NCBI RefSeq assembly: GCF_007750855.1
Contig: NZ_CP036291.1
Span: 248,001 to 312,000 of the forward strand
Length of the DNA stretch: 64,000 nt
Direction of reading: 5' to 3'
Source: Pirellulimonas nuda
GTDB lineage: Bacteria > Planctomycetota > Planctomycetia > Pirellulales > Lacipirellulaceae
The notes beneath the pieces were generated by a model that saw only the letters and a program-made list of their open reading frames with translations, made no database searches and was not told the DNA's origin. The position numbers were made by a program, and so were the translations under genes. Positions 54,101 to 61,325 of the stretch are shown here, piece after piece. Each line of letters starts with the position of its first letter. The first letter of the stretch is position 1.

Positions 54101-56680
54101 GTCCGGCAGGCGTACGCCACCATCGTCGAAGACGCGGCCGGCGCCCAACAACTAGCGGCCTACGTCGTGCCGCAGCAGTCGTCGGCCGACGAGGAAGAAA
54201 GCGAGCACTTGGGCGCGTGGCAGAGCCTGATGGACCAGTCGCACCGCGCGGCCGGCGCGCTGCGCGACCCAGAGTTCGACGTCACCGGCTGGGTGAGCAC
54301 CTACACCGGACGGCCGATCCCCAAGCAAGAGATGCGCCAGTGGGCCGACGCCACGGCCGAGCGCGTGTTAGCGCTGCGCCCCACGAACGTGCTGGAGATC
54401 GGCTGCGGCACCGGCCTGATCCTGCTGCGGGTGGCGCCGCACGCCGCCAGCTATGTCGGCACGGACTTTCTGGACCGCTCTCTGAAGCAACTAACGCACG
54501 TGCTTGAGCGGCACGCCGACGAGGGCTGGCCCGCACACGTGGATCTGTTTCACCAAGCCGCGCACGAGGTCGGGCCGCTTGCCGGCAAGAAGTTCGACGT
54601 GATCGTGCTCAACTCGGTGGTGCAGTACTTCCCGTCGTTCGACTACCTGCTGCGCGTGCTGCAAACGGCCGAAGGGCTGCTTAACCCTGGGGGCGCCATC
54701 TTCCTGGGCGACCTCCGCGACCTACGCCTCGCCGAAGCGATGGCCGCCGGAGTGGAACTGGCCCGCGCCGAGCCGACGCTTACCCGCCGCGAGTTGCTGG
54801 GCCGCGTCGAGGCGCGGCTGCGGCGCGAAGAGGAGCTGCTGATCGACCCGGCGTTGTTCGCGACCCTGCACGCCGAGCTGCCCCGATTAGCGGACGTCGA
54901 CCTCCGCCTGAAGCACGGCGCCGGCGACAACGAGCTGCAAAAGTTCCGCTACGACGCGGTGCTGCGGTTCGATCATGCGCCGGCAATTCCCGCTGCGTAC
55001 GAATCAACCAACGACGACCCCGCCGCGATCACCGCGTTGCTGCGTAGCGAACGCTACGACCGGTTGGTGGTGCGCGGCGTGCAGAACGCCCGCGTTGCGC
55101 GAGACGTGGCGTTGTGGCGGACCCTGAAAGACCCCGCCGGTCCGGAAGACCTGTCCGACGTACGCGCTATCGATACCGCGCCCCTGGGGCTGCACCCCGA
55201 CGCCTGGCGGATCGATCCCCCCGAGGGGTACGACATCGCGGTCCGCCCGAACCCTGAGCACGCAGAGCAGTACGACGTGTGGTTTGCGTCCGAACAGCGC
55301 ATTGAGCCGGTAGCGCCCCGTCTCAGCAACCCAGCGCCCGGAGGCTTCGGTGCTGAAGTACCCGCTTTCTCCGCTACAACTCCGGGCGCTGGGTTGCTGG
55401 GAGGGGGCGCTACCGGCTCGATGCTGGTGAGTCGTCCGTTGGAGGAGCGTCGCGCGGCGCGGTTGGTTCCTGAGTTGCGTGCGGCGCTCGCTAAAACGCT
55501 CCCGCAGTACATGATCCCCGGCGCGTTTGTGGTGCTGGATGAGCTTCCCCGCACCACCAATGGCAAAATCGACCGCGACGCGCTACCGCCACCCCCCAGC
55601 GGGCGCCCGGCGTGGGCCACGGGGTACGTGGCGCCGCGCAGCGATGAAGAACGCACCGTCGCCAAGGTGTGGGAGGGACTGCTGGGATTCGCGCCCATCG
55701 GCGCTGAGGACGACTTCTTCGCGCTCGGCGGGCACTCGATGCTGGCCGTGCAGGCGATGAGCGAGCTAGAGAAACGGACCGGGGCGCGGCTGCCGCTGGC
55801 GGCGCTATTCCAACAACCAACACCGGCGCACTTGGCGGCGCTGCTGCGCGACCCCGAGGGGGCGCAGCGGGCGTCGTCGCTGGTGCCGCTACAGACCGAG
55901 GGAAACGGCGCGCCGCTGTTCTGCATCCACCCCGCGGGCGGCGCGGTGTTTTGCTACCGCGAGCTGGCCGAACACTTCGCGGGCAAACGCCCCGTGTACG
56001 GGATTCAAGCCGTGGGGGTCGACGGCGCTGCGCCGCCCCACGAGACGATGACTGAGCTAGCCGAGCACTACGCCCGCGTGATCCGCGAGCACACGCCCAC
56101 GAACCCCATCCACCTGTGCGGCTGGTCGCTGGGCGGAAACATCGCGCAGGCCGTCGCGATCAAGCTGAAAACCGAAGGCGCCGAGGTCGGCCTGCTGGGG
56201 CTGTTCGACGCCGGCGCCGTGCCGAGCGAAGAAGACCTCGACGAATCGAACCTGGCGCCGCTGTTGCAAGCCCTGTTTCCGGACCTCGAGCACCTCCCCA
56301 TCGACGAGCTCCGCCAACTCGGCCCCGACGAGCAGGCGGCCTACTTTACCGAGCGCGCAGTCGAGGCGGGCCTGGTCGACGCCGCGCAGCTCGCCGCCAG
56401 CGCCCACATCTACCAAGTGTTCCAAAAGAACGTCGGCGCGGTCCACTCGCACCGCGCCGAGTACTACCCGGGCCGGGTGGCGCTGTTCCGCGCCGCCGAG
56501 CAAACCAAGACCAGCACGCTGTCGGACGACCGCGAGCTAGGATGGGGCCCGCTGTGCGCGGGCGTAGACGTTTACGACGTGCCGAGCGACCATGCGCAGA
56601 TGATGCAGTCGCCGGGGGTGGAGGTGCTGGCGGGGTTGGTGGAGGGGTGTTTGTCTCTCGCGGAGACGCAGAGGCGCTGA
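51152..56680 (+). CDS. Nonribosomal peptide synthetase C-A(MT)-PCP-TE, terminal module
   Basis: 1842 residues. The C domain has HHIVSDG (H210, H211, D215). The A domain has YTSGSTGRPKGV (Y712), FDGGLSE, GYGPTEATVG and, after a methyltransferase inserted between core motifs, NGKIDRDALPP. The methyltransferase (about 1040-1330) has LEIGCGTG near 1084. PCP has S1529 in GGHSM. The thioesterase has GWSLGG with Ser1659. The code read against GrsA is about D-G-S-K-L-A-G-V-G, weakly closest to Asn/Asp codes. MT placement fits N-methylation in the family. Three in-frame insertions of intergenic-type repeats (residues about 133-166, 640-705 and 1387-1426) enlarge linker positions. ATG 51152 is used. 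Confidence 0.94.
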   Translation: MDQALAARLAALNPEQRAALERKLLQRASERGGADGIPRCAPQRRGTLSFAEQRLWLLDRLEPEHPFYNMPLAAEVTGPLDRAALAAALNDLVARHETLRYAYELVDGTPHRRVLESATIEPEWIDSSLSRKRPVSETQRPELVADRNAKHAQGATGTPGADASGSNDEALWELVREHARTPFDLNVAPLLRCVVFQQAPERYVVLLVMHHIVSDGWSMAVLMNELTACYRARSAGESSDLAPLAVQYRDYAVWQRDRLSGQRLDALQAYWKEQLGGAPPALELPIDHARPAAQDFVGGLVEIDLGAELSGALDAAARRWGATPFVVLMAGYQAWLARHTGQEDIVVGAVVAGRERSELERLIGFFVNTLAIRTRLDDDPTFVELVGRVQQTSLSAFEHQELPFDKLIEAVAPGRDPSHGALFQTALVVQNPPRDFAAAPGMTVRPVMVDNGTAKYDLTLFFWQDAGRWVGQAEYATALFERATIERFVLSFKTLLSSALQASTQRVSELDALDPSQRGRLAAWNQTDTDLGDDCLLHELFERHAAEQPNHVAVRWQGASISYAELNADADRIAASLRRLGVGYEEAVVVALPRSADSVVMLLAVLKAGGVYVPVDADGPEERWALVVEETGAAVVVVGEGISAPTPPPPAPPPAGEGSTRKRSPERTTVAALRTLPIGEAARPPAPNPSGAATTPHREAIPPSSGAAYVIYTSGSTGRPKGVVVEHRNIVNFVRAQIQRMGVSREDVLQHAFSPTFDGGLSEVVLGMSVGATLVVIDQPALLEPPAYARLLHTERVTVGKFPPALLATLEPEGLPLLTTVLTAGDRQTAKLARRWMPGRLVMNGYGPTEATVGVCIHRLSAEFTGQPPIGAPLANTRAYVLDRNQRLAPIGVTGEIYIGGAGVARGYLKRPDETAAKFLPDPFSAQPGARMYRTGDLGRWRPTPTGSGGMLEFVGRVDDQVQLRGYRVEPGEVTAALERLPLVRQAYATIVEDAAGAQQLAAYVVPQQSSADEEESEHLGAWQSLMDQSHRAAGALRDPEFDVTGWVSTYTGRPIPKQEMRQWADATAERVLALRPTNVLEIGCGTGLILLRVAPHAASYVGTDFLDRSLKQLTHVLERHADEGWPAHVDLFHQAAHEVGPLAGKKFDVIVLNSVVQYFPSFDYLLRVLQTAEGLLNPGGAIFLGDLRDLRLAEAMAAGVELARAEPTLTRRELLGRVEARLRREEELLIDPALFATLHAELPRLADVDLRLKHGAGDNELQKFRYDAVLRFDHAPAIPAAYESTNDDPAAITALLRSERYDRLVVRGVQNARVARDVALWRTLKDPAGPEDLSDVRAIDTAPLGLHPDAWRIDPPEGYDIAVRPNPEHAEQYDVWFASEQRIEPVAPRLSNPAPGGFGAEVPAFSATTPGAGLLGGGATGSMLVSRPLEERRAARLVPELRAALAKTLPQYMIPGAFVVLDELPRTTNGKIDRDALPPPPSGRPAWATGYVAPRSDEERTVAKVWEGLLGFAPIGAEDDFFALGGHSMLAVQAMSELEKRTGARLPLAALFQQPTPAHLAALLRDPEGAQRASSLVPLQTEGNGAPLFCIHPAGGAVFCYRELAEHFAGKRPVYGIQAVGVDGAAPPHETMTELAEHYARVIREHTPTNPIHLCGWSLGGNIAQAVAIKLKTEGAEVGLLGLFDAGAVPSEEDLDESNLAPLLQALFPDLEHLPIDELRQLGPDEQAAYFTERAVEAGLVDAAQLAASAHIYQVFQKNVGAVHSHRAEYYPGRVALFRAAEQTKTSTLSDDRELGWGPLCAGVDVYDVPSDHAQMMQSPGVEVLAGLVEGCLSLAETQRR
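51547..51649 (+). repeat. In-frame palindromic repeat inside the C domain of synthetase gene 3
   Basis: The arms CAGCGCCCGGAG and CTCCGGGCGCTG face each other. The end AACTCCGGGCGCTGACGCT also occurs at 27168-27186 in intergenic DNA, and the beginning GCGCCCCGTCTCAG recurs at about 55311. It encodes about 34 residues that split the condensation domain in a loop before the HHxxxDG half. Confidence 0.75.
53070..53265 (+). repeat. In-frame pair of repeats inside the A domain of synthetase gene 3
   Basis: The first unit (about 53070-53150) is nearly identical to the intergenic repeat at 22741-22818, including CCCCTCCCCCTGCCGGGGAG. The second (about 53201-53240, CCCCCAGCCCCCAACCCCAG then TGGCGCAGCCA) resembles 60054-60100. 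The encoded insert is Pro-rich and lies just before the A3 motif YTSGSTG. Confidence 0.8.
55311..55430 (+). repeat. In-frame palindromic repeat in the A-domain tail of synthetase gene 3
   Basis: GCGCCCCGTCTCAG matches the start of the 51547 element, and CAGCGCCCGGAG faces CTCCGGGCGCTG here also. The interior differs. It encodes about 40 residues rich in Gly and Ala, between the methyltransferase and the last A-domain motif. Confidence 0.72.
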
Positions 56681-56709
56681 GACGGCGCGGTGTTGTGCAA
56701 GGCGCCTAG

Positions 56710-57156
56710 CTACAGATTGATCTGACCCGACAGCCACCCTTCGAGGTAGCGTGCGAGTGTCGGTGCTACCCAAGTCCGGCTGTCGTCTTCGTGATTCCAG
56801 GTGAAAACATCGGTTCGGCGAACGCAACCCGCCAGGACACTGAAACCAAATTGGTCACCGTTGCCGGCGTCAGCAAAGAACAGAAGCGGTTCGAAGGGCA
56901 TGTACAGCTCGCGGAATTCAGGATTCGATCTGAACGCCATGTTATCGTTCAAGATCCGCTCAATCGGCCAGATTAGTGCTACTCCGTACTCCGCGGTAAC
57001 GCCGTTCGTTTCCGAAAGGAGCGAGCGAAGATCATCCGGCAGACCAGCACCTAGCTCACGCTCGGACGATTCCAGTTGATACTCAGTCGTCGGCGGCGAA
57101 AACTCGCAGTCGCTGGAGAGTCCGCGGAGCATCTCCCGCCAAGATTGCACTGCCAT
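56710..57156 (-). CDS. SMI1/KNR4 (SUKH)-family protein
   Basis: 148 residues from MAVQSWREMLRGL. The SUKH signature is visible in LPDDLRSLLSETNGV, YGVALIWPIERI, PLLFFADAGNGDQFGF and FTWNHEDDSRTWVAPTLARY. SUKH proteins often neutralise nuclease toxins of contact-dependent systems, but no toxin gene is adjacent. A GTG at 57171 is the alternative start. The region has lower GC than its neighbours, which suggests transfer. Confidence 0.85.
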   Translation of the reverse strand: MAVQSWREMLRGLSSDCEFSPPTTEYQLESSERELGAGLPDDLRSLLSETNGVTAEYGVALIWPIERILNDNMAFRSNPEFRELYMPFEPLLFFADAGNGDQFGFSVLAGCVRRTDVFTWNHEDDSRTWVAPTLARYLEGWLSGQINL

Positions 57157-57206
57157 TTTGGACCCTGTCACGAGGACTTCAGACTCTTGATATACCGCCG
57201 TTCAAC

Positions 57207-57866
57207 TCAGGCGACGGAAACTTTGGCAAACCCATCAACTACAAATTCAGCGTTCACCGTGGCCATAACCGTTGCGGTGTGAGTCAGGCTCAGGCTGTCA
57301 AGCGAGGCGGTCGATCTCGCCTTCACGCGCATGGCTAGCCCCGATTCGTCCGGGACGCGGATGTTCGTGTCTAGCCCAGATACGTCGTAAGACAGCTTGT
57401 GAACGCCTAGCAGTGGGACTTCGAGTGACGCGGCCATCGCCATGGCCGCATCTTTCGCCGAGCGAACAGCAGTGAGGATCAATTGACGTTTGATCTGGTC
57501 GAGTTCTGCGTACTGCCACGCCACAGACAGAATCTTCGAGTTTTTTTGCGAAGAGACTGCCGTCAGCATGCGACCGAGCAGTTCCGTAGATCGGCAATCA
57601 ATCAGTATTTGGTACGTGGCGGACGAGGACTTTGTCAGAAGCCCGCTCTCTACTTCACTTGAAACAGAAAGCAGGCGGATATCATCCTCTGAAAGTCCGA
57701 CCTCTTTCAGTGCGGAGACCAAGCTCGCGACTTCGGCGGCCTTCTTGAATGCCTCCGCGCCGGTGAAGAACGACTGCCCGGCGATTCGCGCGGTTAGTTG
57801 GGCGCCGACGGCAGTGACGACCGTCGACGACGTTTCCCGAACGCTGATGAGGTGGAGGTCGTTCAT
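57207..57866 (-). CDS. SIMPL-domain (DUF541) protein
   Basis: 219 residues. The pattern QLILTAVRSAKDAAMAMAAS with the following LGVHKLSYDVSG and a C-terminal ATVMATVNAEFVVDG fits the SIMPL/DUF541 family. Unlike many members it lacks a signal peptide, so a cytoplasmic location is likely. It overlaps the small upstream gene by 4 nt, implying coupled translation. The function is unknown. Confidence 0.75.
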   Translation of the reverse strand: MNDLHLISVRETSSTVVTAVGAQLTARIAGQSFFTGAEAFKKAAEVASLVSALKEVGLSEDDIRLLSVSSEVESGLLTKSSSATYQILIDCRSTELLGRMLTAVSSQKNSKILSVAWQYAELDQIKRQLILTAVRSAKDAAMAMAASLEVPLLGVHKLSYDVSGLDTNIRVPDESGLAMRVKARSTASLDSLSLTHTATVMATVNAEFVVDGFAKVSVA

Positions 57867-58096
57867 TGATTGAGGCGTGCTCTGCTGCCGGTCGTGAAGC
57901 GCCCCGCCCGAAAGTCGGCCCGTGCCTCTTCCAACTTCTCACGGATTTCTTCGTCCGACAACGCGGGCCCCGCCGGCGGCGCCTCGACGATGCGAACCAC
58001 CCGGTTTGTCTCGGGGTCCACCAGCTCCGCGATCCCGTCCCCTGCATCGACTAGGGCAAGCAGGGCGGTAGTCAGCGATACGAGGTCGGTTTGCAT
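57863..58096 (-). CDS. 77-residue protein of unknown function, coupled to SIMPL gene
   Basis: The start ATG at 58096 has AGGAG 8 nt upstream, an excellent site. The protein is mostly helical: MQTDLVSLTTALLALVDAG, then a short beta part and SDEEIREKLEEARADFRAG. It overlaps the SIMPL gene by 4 nt. The larger frame to 58273 lacks a supported start. No family is recognised. Confidence 0.65.
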   Translation of the reverse strand: MQTDLVSLTTALLALVDAGDGIAELVDPETNRVVRIVEAPPAGPALSDEEIREKLEEARADFRAGRFTTGSRARLNQ

Positions 58097-58115
58097 CGGT
58101 CGTTCTCCTGCCGGA

Positions 58116-59966
58116 CTACGTTCTCCACACCCTAATGCTACTCGTCGGCAGAGCGAATGCAAAGAGAACCGCCACCACCCACCCCGCCGGTTCCGGCACG
58201 CTCGCCACGGCGCCCAGCCCCGCGCTCCCCTCGCCAAAATGCGCCCGCCACACCTGGTAGTCGCGTGCATCAACCACGCCGCTCAGGTCGCCATCCGCGG
58301 CGAGGCCCAGGCCTGCTGTCCCGAGTGTGTCGCGCCACACTGTGTAATCGGCGGCGTCGACGAAGCCGTCGGCGTTGTAGTCGCCGGGGGGTGGGCCGAG
58401 GGTGAAGGCGAAGTTGTCGAGGTCGATCGTGGGGGAGTTGAAGAACGTGCCGCCGAACAAGATCCGCACCGTGAGCGTTTCGACCGCGTTGCGCACCGAG
58501 AGTGGCAGCGCGAGCGATTGCGCGATCCAGCCGGCGGTGGTTGTTGTGGCGCTGATCGTCGCCAGCAACGACTCGCCCACCAGCACTTGCAGCACGTCGT
58601 CGCTGCTGGCGGCGCCGATCCGCAGGTCGAAGTCCAGCGACAACGCGTTCTGTGGGATGTAGGTCAAGTTGTGCGTACGCGATTCGGCGCTGCCGTTGAG
58701 GCGCAGGAACCGCTCGGGGCCGCTCTCCACGATGCGGGCGCCCGAGTCGCCCCCGCCGCCGTGGTGGTTCCAGCCGGCCACCAGCGTGCTGTTCACGGCG
58801 CCGTCGTCGAAGCCGCCGTTGACGATCGTGCCGGGCTGGTAGTCGGGGGCGAAGCGGGCGGTGTTGATCGTCTCGCTGGTGAGCCCCAGTGAGGCTAGCC
58901 CCGCGGTGTTGGGCGTGCCGTTGGGGCTGCTTAGCAGCGACTCGGTGTGCTCGTGGTCTTGGCCCGGGCCGAAGAACGCCGGCGCCGGCAGCGGCACGCG
59001 GCTGGGGTTGTGGATGCTGTGGGCCCAGCCGGTAGTGTTGTAGTTGAAGTTCGGTGTGGCCGACGCGGCGGTTCCTGCGGGCCGCGCGCCGAGCACCGTG
59101 CCGCGATAAAAAGTGTTCCAGGCGTAGCCGTGGTCGCTGTCGGTGCTGAACGTGCCGTAGGGGTTGCCGGGGGGCAGCTCGTCGGCGGCGTCGAGCAAGC
59201 GGTTCGTGGCGCCGGGGATGGGCCGGCCCTCGGGGTCGGCGGTCACCAGCGAGGAGAGGCCCCCCTGGTTGCCGCGGGTCTGGTAGTAGACGTCCGACTC
59301 GGCGACGTTGTCCCACATCGTGACCCCGTAGCCGGCGGGCTTGCCCAGGTCGAACAGCCGGGCCGCCTGGTCGTAGGTCGGCACGTCCGACTGGTCGAAG
59401 TCGTGCGGATCGATCAGCGTCACTTGATCCACCGTCACCCCGTAACCGGCGAGCCGCTCCACCGCTTCGCTAGTGACGGCCGTGCCGAAGCTGTGGGCGA
59501 TGAACTGCACCGGCGGCGCCGAGCGGGTGAGCGGATCGAACAGCCCCAGCTCAACGCCGATCGCGAACAACGCGTCGCCGCTCGACTCGCCCCACCGCGG
59601 GCTGGTTTCGTTGCTCTCGGGCGCCCAGTCGTACAGCAGCACCACGTGGCCTGAGAGGCCGCTGGCGCCGGCGGCGGGCAGCACGCTGGTGCCGGTGGCG
59701 AATACGCCCGTGCCGCCGTCGCTGGTCAGGTCGTAGTCGAACAGCCACGCATTGGCGCCGGCCGTCCCCAGCCGGCCGCGGATGTCTTGGGCCAGCGGCA
59801 GCATGTAGCCGCCGCCGTTGTTGGTGGCGGTGAAACCGTGCGTGATGATGGTCACGCCGGTAATGTTCTGCCCGGCCAGCCGCGCGGCGCCTTGCTGGAC
59901 GGAGAGTTGGGCGCGAGCGGGGATAGCGCAGCCAGCAACGAGCAGCAGCATCAGCAAGTAGCGCAT
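58116..59966 (-). CDS. Secreted lipase-like alpha/beta hydrolase with dockerin-like repeats and PEP-CTERM tail
   Basis: 616 residues. ATG 59966 has GGAGAGGG 7 nt upstream and a signal peptide (MRYLLMLLLVAGCAIPARA). The hydrolase has the nucleophile elbow AHSFG, an upstream ITHGF oxyanion-type strand and IDPHDFDQ. A beta-rich carbohydrate-binding-like domain (about 380-515) follows. Two EF-hand-like dockerin repeats, DYNADGFVDAADYTVWRD and DGDLSGVVDARDYQVWRA, precede the PEP-CTERM signal: VPEP, hydrophobic stretch, Arg-containing end. The protein is probably exported and sorted by exosortase. Substrate lipid, ester or polymer is unknown. Confidence 0.85.
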   Translation of the reverse strand: MRYLLMLLLVAGCAIPARAQLSVQQGAARLAGQNITGVTIITHGFTATNNGGGYMLPLAQDIRGRLGTAGANAWLFDYDLTSDGGTGVFATGTSVLPAAGASGLSGHVVLLYDWAPESNETSPRWGESSGDALFAIGVELGLFDPLTRSAPPVQFIAHSFGTAVTSEAVERLAGYGVTVDQVTLIDPHDFDQSDVPTYDQAARLFDLGKPAGYGVTMWDNVAESDVYYQTRGNQGGLSSLVTADPEGRPIPGATNRLLDAADELPPGNPYGTFSTDSDHGYAWNTFYRGTVLGARPAGTAASATPNFNYNTTGWAHSIHNPSRVPLPAPAFFGPGQDHEHTESLLSSPNGTPNTAGLASLGLTSETINTARFAPDYQPGTIVNGGFDDGAVNSTLVAGWNHHGGGGDSGARIVESGPERFLRLNGSAESRTHNLTYIPQNALSLDFDLRIGAASSDDVLQVLVGESLLATISATTTTAGWIAQSLALPLSVRNAVETLTVRILFGGTFFNSPTIDLDNFAFTLGPPPGDYNADGFVDAADYTVWRDTLGTAGLGLAADGDLSGVVDARDYQVWRAHFGEGSAGLGAVASVPEPAGWVVAVLFAFALPTSSIRVWRT

Positions 59967-60053
59967 CGGAAGTCCCTCTCCTGGCACATCGGTCACAACT
60001 GGCCCGATTGTCGTCGGGGGTCTCAGGAAGAAGCTACCAGATCGCTCGCGCGT

Positions 60054-60084
60054 CCCCAGCCCCCAGCCCCCAGCCCCCAGCCCC
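60054..60084. repeat. CCCCAGC tandem repeat next to ABC permease
   Basis: A CCCCAGC unit repeats about four times downstream of the permease stop. It is followed by CGGTCGCGCAGCGACC, a small palindrome. A similar stretch is inserted in-frame at 53201-53240. Confidence 0.8.
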
Positions 60085-60098
60085 GGTCGCGCAGCGAC

Positions 60099-61244
60099 CT
60101 AGTCGTGCCGCAGGCCGTCGATGGGCTCCATCCGCGCGGCGCGGTAGGCGGGGTAGGCGCCGCCGATGACCCCCAGCACAAAGGCCACGGCGAAACCCTG
60201 CAGGATCACCTCCGGGGCGATCTGGCCGGAGATGATCCGCGCCCCGGCGGGGGTGAGTGCTAGCAGCCGGGTGATGAGCACGCCGCCGAGCGACCCCACC
60301 ACGGCGCCGGCGGCCGCCATGCCCACGGCCTCGGCCAGCACCAGGCTCATCACGCGGCTGCGGCGCCATCCCACGGCGCGCATCATGGCCAGCTCGCCGG
60401 TGCGCTCGAAGACCGCCATCAGCATGGTGTTGAGGATGCCGACCGCGCCCACGATTAGCGCCACCGTGCTGGTGAGCCAGGCGAGCGACTTGGCGATCCG
60501 CATCTCGGCGGAGTGCGCCGCAAACTGCTGCGAGTCCGACACGGAGAGCTTGCTCCCCGCGGCGGCCAGCGCGCCGTCTTCCGCCGTGATGCGCTCGCGG
60601 AGCTGCTGGATGCTGTGGGGGTCGGTCTTGCCGGCGTGGACGCCGAACAGCGTGACCTCCCCCTCGCGCAGCATCAGCTCCTGCAGGTCCGCGAGCGCCA
60701 TGATGATAGCGCCGTTCTCGTTGACGTTGGTCGACTCGCACACGCCGGCCACGGTGAAGGTTTCGCCGTCGATGACGTCGATCGGGTCGCCGACGGCGAG
60801 CTTGAGCCCCTCGGCCAGCGCGTGGCCCACCAGCACCTCGCGCCTGCCGTCGCTGCGCAGCCGCTTGCCGGAGGTGACCTTAAACTGCTGCAGGATGAAC
60901 TCGTCGGGGCTGAGCCCCAGCACGGGGACGCCGAAGTTGTCGCCGCCCAGGGCCACCACGTCCATCAGCATCGCGGCCACGCTGTCGACCCCTTCGACGC
61001 GGGCCAGTTCTTCGCCGATCGATTGCGGCAGCACGCTAGAGACCTGCTGCAGCTTGCCGCTCTGCAGCACGATCAGGTCGACGCCGCGGCTCTCGTACAC
61101 GTCGCGCAGCGACCGCTCAAAGCCGCTGGCGATCCCCACCAGCGCCACCACGGCGCCCACCGCCACGGCCACGCCGGAGATGGTTAGCAACGACCGGACG
61201 GGCCGGTTGAAGATGTTGGCCCAGATCAGTCGGCTAAAACGCAT
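60099..61244 (-). CDS. MacB/FtsX-type ABC transporter permease
   Basis: 381 residues. The N-terminal helix MRFSRLIWANIFNRPVRSLLTISGVAVAVG is followed by a large periplasmic domain (about 45-250) and three C-terminal helices. The last part, LVLAEAVGMAAAGAVVGSLGG, and APAYRAARMEPIDGLRHD-like end match the MacB/FtsX superfamily. The ATPase and fusion partners are not in the window. It may extrude a lipoprotein or small molecule; the neighbouring lipopeptide locus is a speculative link. Confidence 0.88.
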   Translation of the reverse strand: MRFSRLIWANIFNRPVRSLLTISGVAVAVGAVVALVGIASGFERSLRDVYESRGVDLIVLQSGKLQQVSSVLPQSIGEELARVEGVDSVAAMLMDVVALGGDNFGVPVLGLSPDEFILQQFKVTSGKRLRSDGRREVLVGHALAEGLKLAVGDPIDVIDGETFTVAGVCESTNVNENGAIIMALADLQELMLREGEVTLFGVHAGKTDPHSIQQLRERITAEDGALAAAGSKLSVSDSQQFAAHSAEMRIAKSLAWLTSTVALIVGAVGILNTMLMAVFERTGELAMMRAVGWRRSRVMSLVLAEAVGMAAAGAVVGSLGGVLITRLLALTPAGARIISGQIAPEVILQGFAVAFVLGVIGGAYPAYRAARMEPIDGLRHD

Positions 61245-61245
61245 A

Positions 61246-61300
61246 GGGGAGGGGCGAGGGGCGAGGGGTTAGGGGCGAGGGGCGAGGGGCCAGGGGCGAG
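61246..61300. repeat. AGGGGCG tandem repeat in permease upstream region
   Basis: A variable (A/G)GGGGCG unit repeats about eight times, directly before the permease start codon. The permease has no visible Shine-Dalgarno sequence there. Copy number may vary between strains. Confidence 0.85.
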
Positions 61301-61325
61301 CGATGCGCCTCGGGGATCGGCGAGT

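Noticed and set aside
43722-56680. Polyketide synthase modules in the lipopeptide locus
   Set aside because: No ketosynthase, acyltransferase or ketoreductase motifs are seen; the acyl start is a FAAL and all extensions are condensation/adenylation modules.
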